Positions 39,601 through 47,636 of a stretch of DNA of 64,000 nt are shown here, one piece after another; positions within the stretch are counted from its first letter, which is position 1; the number at the start of each line of letters is the position of its first letter. The translations under genes were made by a program, and so were the position numbers. The notes beneath the pieces were generated by a model that saw only the letters and a program-made list of their open reading frames with translations, was not told where the DNA came from and ran no database searches. This DNA is from Bradyrhizobium huanghuaihaiense. GTDB lineage: Bacteria > Pseudomonadota > Alphaproteobacteria > Rhizobiales > Xanthobacteraceae. The stretch spans positions 310,001-374,000 of the forward strand of contig NZ_VLLA01000002.1 of the NCBI RefSeq assembly GCF_007830635.1. The letters are read 5' to 3'.

Positions 39601-40106
39601 TGAAGGGCCATCCGATGGAATTCTTGCGCGAGATGTTTACGCGCGAGCGCGTCGTCGCCTGCAAGGAGATCAGCCATGAGAACGAGCGGCGCCGCGTCCG
39701 CTGCGCCGGCGTGGTCCTGGTGCGGCAACGGCCGGGCAGCGCCAGCGGCGTCGTGTTCATGACACTGGAGGACGAAACCGGCATCGCCAATGTCGTGGTC
39801 TGGCCCAAGATCATGGAGCAGTACCGCAAAGAGGTGATGGGCGCGCGCCTCATCGAGGTTCAGGGCTACATCCAGAGCAGTCCCGAAAAGGTGACGCACC
39901 TCATCGCCCAGCGCATGATCGACCGCTCGCACGATCTGGTGGGGCTCGCCAACGATGCGCTCAGCGGCAAGCATCCGATGTCGGCAGGTGCCACCGTGGT
40001 CGAGCCGCTCAACGAAGACCCCCGCGCCCTCGCGGACATGCCAGCCCAAAAAATCCGCCACCCCCGCAACGTCCGTATCCTGCCACCGTCGCGGGATTTT
40101 CATTGA
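36651..40106 (+). CDS. dnaE2: Error-prone DNA polymerase DnaE2 (ImuC) with an in-frame repeat insertion
   Basis: A 1151-residue C-family polymerase of the DnaE2/ImuC type. An N-terminal PHP domain starts at YAEIGITTNFSFLRGGSD. Palm acidic residues are in PPDIDVDFEHSRREEV and MMKVDVLALG. A helix-hairpin-helix (RPFTSLEDFARDTGLPKRALIL) and an OB-fold region (GVVFMTLEDETGIANVVVWPK) close the protein. Residues 843-879 derive from a 108 bp palindromic repeat inserted without breaking the frame, in the linker before the helix-hairpin-helix. It is the third gene of the SOS cassette. The insertion is in a linker, so the enzyme may still work. Confidence 0.93.
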   Translation: MITSAYAEIGITTNFSFLRGGSDPRAYVHQASALGIPVIGIADHNTLAGVVRAYKELDNDKVLHKPKLLIGVRIVFIDGTPDILVYPRDRAAYGRLCQLLTRGKRGDDITRIEKGECHLTFSDLLEFSQGQLLVLTLPHRFEPTQALDVLAKLKASRAEGVWLAASLLYRGDDRRRLARLDDLAAKAKVPLLATNEVLYHDPDRRPLQDVLTCIREKTTIEAVGRKLEANAERFLKEPREMARLFRDFPDAIAETMRFADRIDFSLDQLKYQYPDEPVPPGKTAQGHLEDLTWAGVDKYFGGEIDDKLRATLKKELALIAELKYAHYFLTVHDIVHYARSQNILCQGRGSAANSAVCYVLGITSVDPTKVDLLFERFISKERLEPPDIDVDFEHSRREEVMQYVYRRYGRHRAAIIATVIHYRPRSAIRDVGKALGLTEDVTAALADTVWGSWGKGLNDMQVRQAGLDPQNPMINLAVELATELIEFPRHLSQHVGGYVLTQDRLDTYVPIGNAAMDDRTFIEWDKDDVDTLSMMKVDVLALGMLTCIRKCFDLIDLHKGKRWVLASVPQDDPRVYDMLCAGESLGVFQVESRAQMNMLPRLKPRTFYDLVIEVAIVRPGPIQGDMVHPYLRRRNGLEKVSYPSPSPDQGDKDELYNVLHKTLGVPLFQEQAMRIAIEAAHFTSEEANGLRRSMATFRNVGTIGQYEEKLIGNMVARGYDPNFARSCFDQIKGFGSYGFPESHAASFAQLVYISSWLKHYHPDAFCCGLLNSQPMGFYAPAQIVGDARKNGVEIRDIDVSFSFAQNTLENTDGKYCAVRLGFRQIDGFHWLDEDEERLKRSQLSFRGAPKGASPESIEPHTPGGMDSGLVAGATPRNDKREDWADRIIAARNRRPFTSLEDFARDTGLPKRALILLADADAFRSLGLDRREALWQVRRLPDDVPLPLFEAATAREQPDEHAQPLPVMPRSEQVVADYQTIRLSLKGHPMEFLREMFTRERVVACKEISHENERRRVRCAGVVLVRQRPGSASGVVFMTLEDETGIANVVVWPKIMEQYRKEVMGARLIEVQGYIQSSPEKVTHLIAQRMIDRSHDLVGLANDALSGKHPMSAGATVVEPLNEDPRALADMPAQKIRHPRNVRILPPSRDFH
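39178..39285. repeat. 108 bp palindromic repeat inserted in frame within dnaE2
   Basis: Perfect outer arms of 15 bp (TGTCATTCCGGGGCG at 39178-39192; complement at 39271-39285) and perfect inner arms of 16 bp (39205-39220 with 39243-39258) nest in one element. Its length is exactly 36 codons and it preserves the reading frame. The same style of element is common between genes in Bradyrhizobium; here it is inside a coding region. Confidence 0.9.
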
Positions 40107-40130
40107 GTGAATCCCGCCGACAGATCTCAC

Positions 40131-40263
40131 ACCGTCACCCTGAGGTGGCCGCTTCTCCAGCGGCCCTCGAAGGGCGACGGCCCGGCTGCATCGGGGCCGT
40201 GCATCCTTCGAGGCTCCCGATGGGGCGCGTCGCGCCCCATCACTCGCGCCTCAGGATGACGGG
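40131..40263. repeat. Double palindromic repeat (GTCA..CTGAGG type)
   Basis: A forward half (ACCGTCACCCTGAGG ... CTCGAAGGGCGACGGCC) is followed by an inverted half (CATCCTTCGAGG ... GCCTCAGGATGACGG). Members of the same family occur at 61887-61955, 62291-62351 and 62399-62470. It lies in the gap between dnaE2 and the convergent SDR gene. Confidence 0.8.
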
Positions 40264-40287
40264 TTGAGACCGCGCCTCACCCTCAGT

Positions 40288-40391
40288 CGTCATACCCCGC
40301 GAAGGCGGGGTATCCAGTACGCCGCGGCTTTTCGGTTCAAGCCGCGCTGCTTCTGGGATACTGGATCATCCGCCTTCGCGGATGATGACAG
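40288..40391. repeat. Palindromic repeat (CCGCGAAGGCGGGG type)
   Basis: Arms GTCATACCCCGCGAAGG / CCGCCTTCGCGGATGATGAC surround inner complementary stretches (TATCCAGTACGCCGCGGC; GCCGCG..GGATACTGGAT). This is a second, different element directly after the first one between dnaE2 and the SDR gene. Together they fill the 294-base gap. Confidence 0.75.
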
Positions 40392-40400
40392 TGTGCCCTG

Positions 40401-41171
40401 TTAGAAATTCACCCGGTTCGAAATCGCGCCGTCCACGACGAGGTTCGACCCCGTCGTGAACCCCGACACCGGGCTCGCCAGAAACACCGCCGCGCTGGCG
40501 ATCTCCTGCGGCGTCGCCATGCGGCCTGTCGGATTGCGCTTCATCGCGTCCTGGTAACGCTCGGGCATGTTCTTCTCGACCATCTCCCAGACGCCGCCCT
40601 TGAAATAGACGGTGCCGGGCGACACGACATTCACGCGGATCTTCTTCTTCGCATGTTGCCGCGCCAGTCCCTTGGCCATGTGGATCAGCGCGGCCTTGAT
40701 CGGGCCGTAGGAGCTCGCCGTGTCCGCCTGCGCCGCGGAGATCGACGAGATGATCACGAAGGCCGCATCGCCGCTGCTCGCGCCACTTGTCTCGAGAAAC
40801 GGCCGCGCGGCGTCGAAGGCGTGCACGGCACCGAGCACGTCGAGCCGGAAATTCTGCTCCCAGGACGCGGGATCGCCGCCCTGCGCCATCGCGCCGGCAT
40901 TGGAGAACAGCATGTCGATGCCGCCGAGATCCTTCGCGGCAGTCTCGATCCAGCTTTTCAGCGCCGCGCCGTCGGTCACATCGACCGGGCTGCCAGAGGC
41001 ACGGATTCCGCTCGCCTTCAACTCCGCGACGGTTGCCGCGACCTGATCCGCGTTGCGCGCGCACACCGCGACATTGCTGCCTTCACCGGCCAGCGTCGCC
41101 GCAATCGCGCGCCCAATGCCGCGCGTGCCGCCGAGCACGATGGCGTTCTTGCCTTTGAGACCGAGATCCAT
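40401..41171 (-). CDS. Short-chain dehydrogenase/reductase
   Basis: A 256-residue classical SDR. Cofactor motif GGTRGIGRAIA near the N terminus (TGxxxGxG variant), NAG motif in LFSNAGAMAQGG, catalytic Ser in IISSISAAQAD and YxxxK in SSYGPIKAAL, then VNVVSPGTVYF. The ending DGAISNRVNF is typical of the family. I start at ATG 41171 (MDLGLKGKNAIVLGG), with an AAGGAAA site; the frame upstream runs into repeat DNA. The substrate is unknown. Confidence 0.9.
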   Translation of the reverse strand: MDLGLKGKNAIVLGGTRGIGRAIAATLAGEGSNVAVCARNADQVAATVAELKASGIRASGSPVDVTDGAALKSWIETAAKDLGGIDMLFSNAGAMAQGGDPASWEQNFRLDVLGAVHAFDAARPFLETSGASSGDAAFVIISSISAAQADTASSYGPIKAALIHMAKGLARQHAKKKIRVNVVSPGTVYFKGGVWEMVEKNMPERYQDAMKRNPTGRMATPQEIASAAVFLASPVSGFTTGSNLVVDGAISNRVNF

Positions 41172-41239
41172 TGTTGGTTTTCCTTGTTGTTGGTGCAATG
41201 AGTGTAACTGTTTCAGAAGACCCGCAGAAGCCTCCACAT

Positions 41240-41327
41240 CGTCATTGCGGGCGCAGCGAAGCAATCCAGAAATGCATCTGCGGAAACAGTCTGGATTGCT
41301 TCGTCGCAAGGGCTCCTCGCAATGACG
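41240..41327. repeat. Palindromic repeat (CGTCATTGCG type)
   Basis: Outer arms CGTCATTGCG and CGCAATGACG, and inner arms GAAGCAATCCAGA / TCTGGATTGCTTC, form a near-perfect hairpin in the gap between the small membrane protein and the SDR gene. It could end transcription of the small membrane protein gene. Confidence 0.8.
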
Positions 41328-41348
41328 TGGAGAGAGGCGGGGCCCCCC

Positions 41349-41636
41349 TCACTCCGGCGACGCCCCAACTGGCGGGCCGCCGGGCGGCCGGTGCAGGAAG
41401 GTCAGCGAGGCGTAGGCGCCGGCCCATGAGCCGATTGCAGCGAAAGCGACATAGAACGGGTTCTCGGTGTAGCTGATCACGGCGTAGGAGGAGAGCATGT
41501 ACCAGACGGCGCTCCAGTTCGCCGCTGACATGCGCTTGCGCGCGATCACGGCCGAGGTGAACATGACATACACCGCGTCTGTGGCCGCCGTTGCGATGAA
41601 CACGGCACCTGCGGTGAGAGGGTCGATGGCGGCCAT
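41349..41636 (-). CDS. Small membrane protein of unknown function
   Basis: A 95-residue protein with three likely membrane helices (around residues 10-30, 40-60 and 63-80: AGAVFIATAATDAVYVMFTSAVI, SAVWYMLSSYAVISY, FYVAFAAIGSWAGAYASL) and a Pro-rich tail. It is divergent from the CoA-transferase gene with 53 bases between the starts. I do not recognise a family. Confidence 0.72.
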   Translation of the reverse strand: MAAIDPLTAGAVFIATAATDAVYVMFTSAVIARKRMSAANWSAVWYMLSSYAVISYTENPFYVAFAAIGSWAGAYASLTFLHRPPGGPPVGASPE

Positions 41637-41689
41637 TGCATTTCCTTATGTGCTAATAGGATGCTGAAGGCTAAAGGGAGAGAAGGGTC

Positions 41690-43090
41690 ATGCAAAGCCC
41701 CGCCGATATTCTTAGGGATATCTGGACCTCTGCCGGTGGTGACGCGGCCGCGCTCGACCGCGTGCACCTGACCGGGGTCGAGCCGCAAATCCCGTCCTCA
41801 TTTCGTGTCGCCGTTGCCGGACAAGCCACGATCGCTGCCGCCGGCCTCGCAGCGGCCGAAATCTGGCGCTTGCGCAGCGGCGAGGCGCAAAATGTCACCG
41901 TCGACATGCGCCACGCCGTCGCCGAATGCCGTTCCGAGCGCTATCTGCGCCTCGACGACAAGCCACCGCCGCCGGCCTGGGATGCCATCGCCGGCGTCTA
42001 CAGGACCGGCGATGGCCGCTTCGTCCGCTGTCACACCAATTTCCCGCATCACCGCGAGGCCGTCTGCAAGGTGCTCGGCTGCGAAGCGGAGCGCGAGAAA
42101 GTGCAAGCTGCGCTGATGCTGTGGAAGGGCGAGGATTTCGAGACTGCGGCTTACGCCGCGGGCGGCGTTGTCGCGCTGATGCGCTCTCACGACGAATGGT
42201 CGGCGCTGCCGCAGGCGCGTGTGCTCGCGGAGTTGCCGCTGCTCTCGATCGAGAAGATCGGCGAGGCCCCGCCAAGGCCGTGGCCGAAAGGCGATCGTCC
42301 ACTCTCGGGCCTGCGCGTGCTCGATCTCTCTCGCGTCATCGCGGGCCCCGTCGCAGGACGCACGCTCGCCGCGCACGGTGCGGACGTGCTGCTGGTATCC
42401 GGGCCCGAGCTGCCGGCCATTCCCTGGCTCACCATCGATACCGGCCGCGGCAAGCTCACCACCTTCATCGAGCTCAAGAGCGCGGCGGGCAGGGCGCAAT
42501 TGCGCGCGCTGCTCACTGACGCCGACATCTTCTCGCAGGGCTATCGCCCGCGCGCGCTCGCCGCCCTCGGCTTTGCGCCTGAAGAGGTCGCTACGATCAG
42601 TCCCGGCATCGTCTACGTCACGCTGTCAGCCTATGGCCATGCCGGCCCCTGGGCCGAGCGGCGCGGTTTCGACTCGCTGGTGCAGACCACGACCGGTTTC
42701 AACCATGCCGAGGGACAGGCCGCCGGCATCCACGGTCCCAAGGAATTGCCGGCGCAGATGCTCGATCACGCCACCGGCTATCTGATGGCGTTCGGCGCGA
42801 TGATGGCCAAGGCACGCCAGGCGCGCGAAGGCGGCAGCTGGCACGTCCGCGTATCGTTGGCGCAGACCGGCCGGTGGTTGAGGAATCTCGGCCGGCTCGG
42901 CGGCGGACTGAACACCCCGGATCTTACGGGTGAGGCTGTACATACGGCGTTCATCGAGCCCATGCCATCTGGCTTCGGCACATTGAAGGCGGTGCAGCAT
43001 TCGGCACTGCTGTCCAAGACGCCGGCGCAATGGAGCCGTCCGGCGATGCCGCTCGGCAGTCATTCGGCACAGTGGCCGGCCCGAAACTGA
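41690..43090 (+). CDS. CaiB/BaiF (class III) CoA-transferase family protein
   Basis: A 466-residue protein. The second half begins GLRVLDLSRVIAGPVAGRTLAAHGADVLLV, the usual N-terminal motif of class III CoA-transferases, followed by DIFSQGYRPRALAALGF and the GFDSLVQTTTGF region. About 200 residues precede this block, so the layout is that of a longer or rearranged member. The acceptor is unknown. A GAGAGAAGGG site lies before the ATG. Confidence 0.82.
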   Translation: MQSPADILRDIWTSAGGDAAALDRVHLTGVEPQIPSSFRVAVAGQATIAAAGLAAAEIWRLRSGEAQNVTVDMRHAVAECRSERYLRLDDKPPPPAWDAIAGVYRTGDGRFVRCHTNFPHHREAVCKVLGCEAEREKVQAALMLWKGEDFETAAYAAGGVVALMRSHDEWSALPQARVLAELPLLSIEKIGEAPPRPWPKGDRPLSGLRVLDLSRVIAGPVAGRTLAAHGADVLLVSGPELPAIPWLTIDTGRGKLTTFIELKSAAGRAQLRALLTDADIFSQGYRPRALAALGFAPEEVATISPGIVYVTLSAYGHAGPWAERRGFDSLVQTTTGFNHAEGQAAGIHGPKELPAQMLDHATGYLMAFGAMMAKARQAREGGSWHVRVSLAQTGRWLRNLGRLGGGLNTPDLTGEAVHTAFIEPMPSGFGTLKAVQHSALLSKTPAQWSRPAMPLGSHSAQWPARN

Positions 43091-43235
43091 CGTGGGGCTG
43101 ACGCGTCGCAAAATTTTAACGCAAACGGAAAGGCGCGAAGCGTTTTTTAGGTTGTTTGAACTCTCAATTCGGCACTATTAGCGCGACCGATGAGGCTATC
43201 GTTTGCCGACATCGTCGCAGACAAGACCGGGCCCT

Positions 43236-44480
43236 ATGGTAGTTGAAAATACCAAGCGATTGCAGGTGCTTACAAAACAGCGGGTGGTCACATCCGTAGT
43301 TTTACTAGCTCTTGCCGGCGGTGGGGCCTACGGCTTTCTCCGCGCGGGCGCCAAGGAGAAGAGCCACTCCGAGATTTCCAGCCAGTCGCGCAGGAATGCG
43401 CAGAATTTCACGCCGACGCCGTCCGAGTGGGCGACGCTGACGATCGAGCCGGTCAAGGCCAAGACCTTCCGGGCCGAATATGTCACCGAGGGCAAGGTCG
43501 CGGTCGATGAGGATCGCTCGACGCCGGTGTTCTCGCCTTATGCGGGCAGGGTCACCAAGCTGCTCGCCAAGCCCGGCGAGACCCTGACACAAGGTCAACC
43601 GCTGTTCACAATCGAGGCCGCCGACACCGTGCAGGCCCAGAACGATTTCATCGCCGCGATGACTGCGCAGAACAAGGCGAAGTCTGCGATCGATCTCGCC
43701 GACATCCAGTTCAAGCGCGCCAAGGACCTCTATGAGGGCCACGCCATCCCGCTGAAGGACTATCAGCAGGCGGAAGCGACCCAGGTCCAGGCGCAGAACG
43801 ACATGCGCTCCTCGGTGACGGCGCTGGAGGCCGCGCGCAACAAGCTGCGCATCCTCGGCTTCACCGACGACACCATCAAGGCGTTCCAGGACAAGGGCAC
43901 CATCAATCGGGAGATCACGATCTACTCGCCGATCTCCGGCACCGTCGTGCAGCGCAAGATCGGCCCGGGCCAGTACGTCAATTCCGGCGCCAGCGATCCG
44001 GTGTTCGTGATCGGCGATCTCTCGACGGTCTGGCTCACCGCCTTCGTGCGCGAGAGCGATGCGGCCGCGGTGTGCATCGGCCAGGACATCACCGTCAACG
44101 TGATGGCGCTGCCGGGCCGCCCGCTCACCGCGAAGATCAACTACGTGGCCGCGGCGATCGATCCGACCACCCGCCGCCTCTTGGTCCGCGCCACCATCGA
44201 CAACAAGGACGGCCTGCTCAAGCCGGAGATGTTCGCCAACGTCACGATCTATTCGGCCGGCGACCGTGCCGCGCCGGCGGTGCCCAAGCAGGCTCTGATC
44301 TACGAAGCCGACAAGGTCCGTCTCTGGGTCGCGCGCGAGGACAAGTCGGTCGAGCTGCGCGAGATCAAGATCGGCCTCATCAACGGCAATCTCGTCGAGG
44401 TCACCAGCAACCTGAAGCCCGGCGAGCAGATCGTCGTCAAGGGCAGCCTGTTCATCGACCGCGCGGCGTCCGGCAGCTGA
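43236..44480 (+). CDS. RND efflux periplasmic adaptor (membrane fusion protein)
   Basis: A 414-residue protein with an N-terminal membrane anchor (VVTSVVLLALAGGGAYGFL). The lipoyl halves are PYAGRVTKLLAKPGETLTQGQ and IYSPISGTVVQRKIGPGQYV, flanking a helical hairpin of about 90 residues rich in Gln and Ala. The C-terminal barrel includes AAIDPTTRRLLVRATI. This fits the CusB/CzcB-like adaptor family. ATG 43236 was chosen; a TTG at 43203 is also in frame. It is cotranscribed with the pump gene 37 bases downstream. Confidence 0.9.
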   Translation: MVVENTKRLQVLTKQRVVTSVVLLALAGGGAYGFLRAGAKEKSHSEISSQSRRNAQNFTPTPSEWATLTIEPVKAKTFRAEYVTEGKVAVDEDRSTPVFSPYAGRVTKLLAKPGETLTQGQPLFTIEAADTVQAQNDFIAAMTAQNKAKSAIDLADIQFKRAKDLYEGHAIPLKDYQQAEATQVQAQNDMRSSVTALEAARNKLRILGFTDDTIKAFQDKGTINREITIYSPISGTVVQRKIGPGQYVNSGASDPVFVIGDLSTVWLTAFVRESDAAAVCIGQDITVNVMALPGRPLTAKINYVAAAIDPTTRRLLVRATIDNKDGLLKPEMFANVTIYSAGDRAAPAVPKQALIYEADKVRLWVAREDKSVELREIKIGLINGNLVEVTSNLKPGEQIVVKGSLFIDRAASGS

Positions 44481-44517
44481 TCGACGACCCAAGAAACAAG
44501 ACAAGCTGAAGACCTGA

Positions 44518-47500
44518 ATGGATCGCCTCGTCGCCCTTGCCGTCAACCGGCGCTACCTGATGGTCGGCATGTTCGTGGCTGTGCTGATCGGCGGCCTGAT
44601 CGCGTTCAACCAGCTCAATATCGAGGCCTATCCCGACCCGACCCCGCCGATGGTCGACATCGTGACGCAGAGCCCGGGTCTGTCGGCCGAGGAAATCGAG
44701 CGTTACATCACGATCCCGATCGAGACCCAGGTCGCGGGCCTGAAGAACATCAGCACCATCCGCACCATCTCGCTCTATGGTCTCTCCGACGTCAAAATTC
44801 AGTTCTCCTTCGCCTATACCTATGACGAGGCGTTGCAGCAGGTCCTGAACCGCCTGGCGCAGCTCGCGCCGCTGCCGGGCAATGTGCAGCCGCAGATCTC
44901 GCCGCTCAGCCCGATCGGCGAAATCTTCCGCTACCGCCTGGTCGGCCCGCCGAACTACAGCGTGCTCGATCTCAAGACCATCCAGGACTGGATTCTGCAG
45001 CGCCGCTTCCGCGCCGTGCCCGGCGTGATCGACGTCACCGGATGGGGCGGCAAGAGCAAGACCTACGAGCTCCAGGTCGATTTCAACAAGCTCGTCGCCA
45101 ACGGCCTGACGCTGCCGCAGCTGCTCCAGGCGGTCGGCAATTCCAACGTCAATGTCGGCGGCAACACCGTCAATATCGGCCAGCAGTCGGCCGTGGTGCG
45201 CGGCGTCGGCCTGATCCGCTCGATCGACGATCTCGCCAACACCATGGTCTCGCAGACCAACGGCAACCCGGTGCTGGTCAAGGACGTCGCTACCGTCACC
45301 GTGGGGCAACGGCCCCGTCTCGGCATCGCCGGCCTCGATGATTCCGACGACATCGTGCAGGGCATCGTCCTGATGCGCCGCGGCGAGCAGAGCTCGCCGA
45401 CCATCAAGCGCGTTCACCAGCTGGTTCAGACCATCAACAACTCCAGCATCCTGCCGCCCGGTGTGCGCATCGAGCGCATCTACGATCGCGGCGACCTGAT
45501 CGAGCTCACCACTCACACCGTGCTGCACAACATGGTGGTCGGCATCCTGCTGATCGTGCTGTTGCAATGGATCTTCCTCGGTGACCTCCGCAGCGCGCTG
45601 ATCGTCGGCGCCACCATTCCGTTCGCGCTGTTCTTCGCCGTGATCATCCTGGTGCTGCGCGGGGAATCGGCGAACCTGCTGTCGGTCGGCGCGATCGACT
45701 TCGGCCTGATCGTCGATGCCACCGTCATCATGGTGGAGGCGATCTTCCGCCGCCTGACGCAGACGACGCCGGTGTCGGAACACGAGCATATGTCGAACGA
45801 GACGCTGTTCGGCATGAAGAGCCACGCGATCCTCAGCGCGGCCGCCGACGTCTCGCGCTCGATCTTCTTTGCCGCCGCGATCATCATCGCGGCCTTCCTG
45901 CCGCTGTTCACGCTGTCCGGCGTCGAGGGCAACATCTTCGGGCCGATGGCGCGCACCTATGCCTACGCGCTGGCCGGCGGCCTGCTTGCCACCTTCACCG
46001 TCACGCCTGCGCTGTCCGCCATCATCCTGCCCGCGCATGTCGAGGAGACCGAGACCAAGGTCATGCTGATCCTGCACCGGATCTACATGCCGGTGCTGAA
46101 CTGGGCCGTGGCCAACCGCAGCATCGTGCTTGGCGGCGCGATCGGCCTCGTGGTGATGACGGTGGCGCTGGGCCGCCTGCTCGGCCTCGAATTCCTGCCG
46201 AAGCTGGAAGAGGGCAATCTCTGGATCCGCGCCACGCTGCCGCCGACCATCTCGCTCCAGGAAGGCAACAGCTACGTCAACGAGATGCGCAAGGTGATCC
46301 GGGCCCGGCCCGAGGTGGAATCCGTGGTGTCGCAGCACGGCCGCCCCGACGACGGCACCGACGCCGCCGGCTTCTTCAACGCCGAGTTCTTCGCGCCGCT
46401 CAAGCCCGTCAGCCAATGGCCGGGCACGCGCGACAAGGAAGAGCTGACCGCGGAACTGCTCAAGCAGCTCGACGACCGCTTCCCCGGCGTCGAGTTCAAC
46501 TTCTCGCAATATCTGCAGGACAACGTCTCCGAAGCCGTCTCCGGCGTGAAGGGCGAGAACTCGATCAAGCTGTTCGGCAGCGATCTGCAGGCGCTCACCG
46601 ACACCGCCAACAAGATCAAGCAGGTGCTGTCGACCGTGCAGGGTGTCACCGACCTTGCGGTGTTCACCTCGCTCGGCCAGCCGACCGTCCAGATCGACAT
46701 CGATCGCGCCAAGGCCGCGCGCTACGGGCTCGCGCCCGGCGACATCAACGCCACCATCAAGGTCGCGATCGGCGGTGACACCGCCGGCGATCTCTACGAG
46801 CCGGGGAGCGACCGCCACTTCCCGATCATCGTTCGCCTTGCGCCGGAATTCCGCAGGAGTGCCGAGGCGATCCAGAATTTGCGCATCGGCGCGCCCGGGC
46901 CGAACGGTACCGTCACGCAGATTCCGCTCAGCGAGGTCGCCACCATCAGCCTTGTCTCGGGCGCGGCTTATATCTATCGCGAGCAGCAGGAACGCTATCT
47001 GCCGATCAAGTTCTCGGTGCGCGAGCGCGACCTCGGCAGCGCGATCCGCGAGGCGCAGCAGAAGATCGCCGACCAGGTGCAGTTGCCCCCGGGCTCGCAC
47101 ATGGAATGGGTCGGCGAGTTCGGCAATCTCCAGGACGCGATCCGGCGGCTGTCGATCGTGGTGCCGATCTCGCTGGGGCTGATCGGCGTCCTGCTCTGGT
47201 TCAATTTCGGCTCGATGACCGATACGCTGCTCGCGATGAGCGTGATCCCCATGGCGATCTTCGGTGGCGTGCTGGGGCTGCTGATTACCGGCACTGCGTT
47301 CAGCGTGTCTGCGGCGATCGGCTTCATCGCGCTGTTCGGCATCGCGGTCATGGACGGCATCATCATCCTGTCGCAGTTCAACCAGCTGATCGAAGAGGGC
47401 ATGGACCGCATGAGCGCGGTGATCCGCACCGGCGAGCTGCAGCTCCGGCCCGTGCTGATGACCTGCGTCGTCGCGGGCGTCGGCCTGCTGCCGGCGGCGC

Positions 47501-47634
47501 TGTCCGAAGGCATCGGCTCCCAGGTGCAGAAGCCGCTCGCGGTCGTCGTCGTCACCGGCATGATGCTGGCGCCGGTCGTGATCCTGGTGACGCTGCCGGT
47601 GCTGATCTCCTTCTTCTCCCGCCGCGCGCGCTGA
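44518..47634 (+). CDS. RND efflux pump, heavy-metal-efflux (CzcA/CusA) type
   Basis: A 1038-residue inner-membrane RND transporter with two membrane blocks and two large periplasmic domains. N terminus: VALAVNRRYLMVGMFVAVLIGG. Helix 4 carries AIDFGLIVDATVIMVEAIFRR, close to the HME signature (DFGxxxDGAVVxVEN) but with Ala for Gly and Ala for Asn. The second half has IGFIALFGIAVMDGIIILSQFNQL. It probably exports metal or other toxic compounds with the adaptor upstream. No outer-membrane gene follows; a TolC-like gene lies 2.4 kb away. Confidence 0.9.
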   Translation: MDRLVALAVNRRYLMVGMFVAVLIGGLIAFNQLNIEAYPDPTPPMVDIVTQSPGLSAEEIERYITIPIETQVAGLKNISTIRTISLYGLSDVKIQFSFAYTYDEALQQVLNRLAQLAPLPGNVQPQISPLSPIGEIFRYRLVGPPNYSVLDLKTIQDWILQRRFRAVPGVIDVTGWGGKSKTYELQVDFNKLVANGLTLPQLLQAVGNSNVNVGGNTVNIGQQSAVVRGVGLIRSIDDLANTMVSQTNGNPVLVKDVATVTVGQRPRLGIAGLDDSDDIVQGIVLMRRGEQSSPTIKRVHQLVQTINNSSILPPGVRIERIYDRGDLIELTTHTVLHNMVVGILLIVLLQWIFLGDLRSALIVGATIPFALFFAVIILVLRGESANLLSVGAIDFGLIVDATVIMVEAIFRRLTQTTPVSEHEHMSNETLFGMKSHAILSAAADVSRSIFFAAAIIIAAFLPLFTLSGVEGNIFGPMARTYAYALAGGLLATFTVTPALSAIILPAHVEETETKVMLILHRIYMPVLNWAVANRSIVLGGAIGLVVMTVALGRLLGLEFLPKLEEGNLWIRATLPPTISLQEGNSYVNEMRKVIRARPEVESVVSQHGRPDDGTDAAGFFNAEFFAPLKPVSQWPGTRDKEELTAELLKQLDDRFPGVEFNFSQYLQDNVSEAVSGVKGENSIKLFGSDLQALTDTANKIKQVLSTVQGVTDLAVFTSLGQPTVQIDIDRAKAARYGLAPGDINATIKVAIGGDTAGDLYEPGSDRHFPIIVRLAPEFRRSAEAIQNLRIGAPGPNGTVTQIPLSEVATISLVSGAAYIYREQQERYLPIKFSVRERDLGSAIREAQQKIADQVQLPPGSHMEWVGEFGNLQDAIRRLSIVVPISLGLIGVLLWFNFGSMTDTLLAMSVIPMAIFGGVLGLLITGTAFSVSAAIGFIALFGIAVMDGIIILSQFNQLIEEGMDRMSAVIRTGELQLRPVLMTCVVAGVGLLPAALSEGIGSQVQKPLAVVVVTGMMLAPVVILVTLPVLISFFSRRAR

Positions 47635-47636
47635 CG

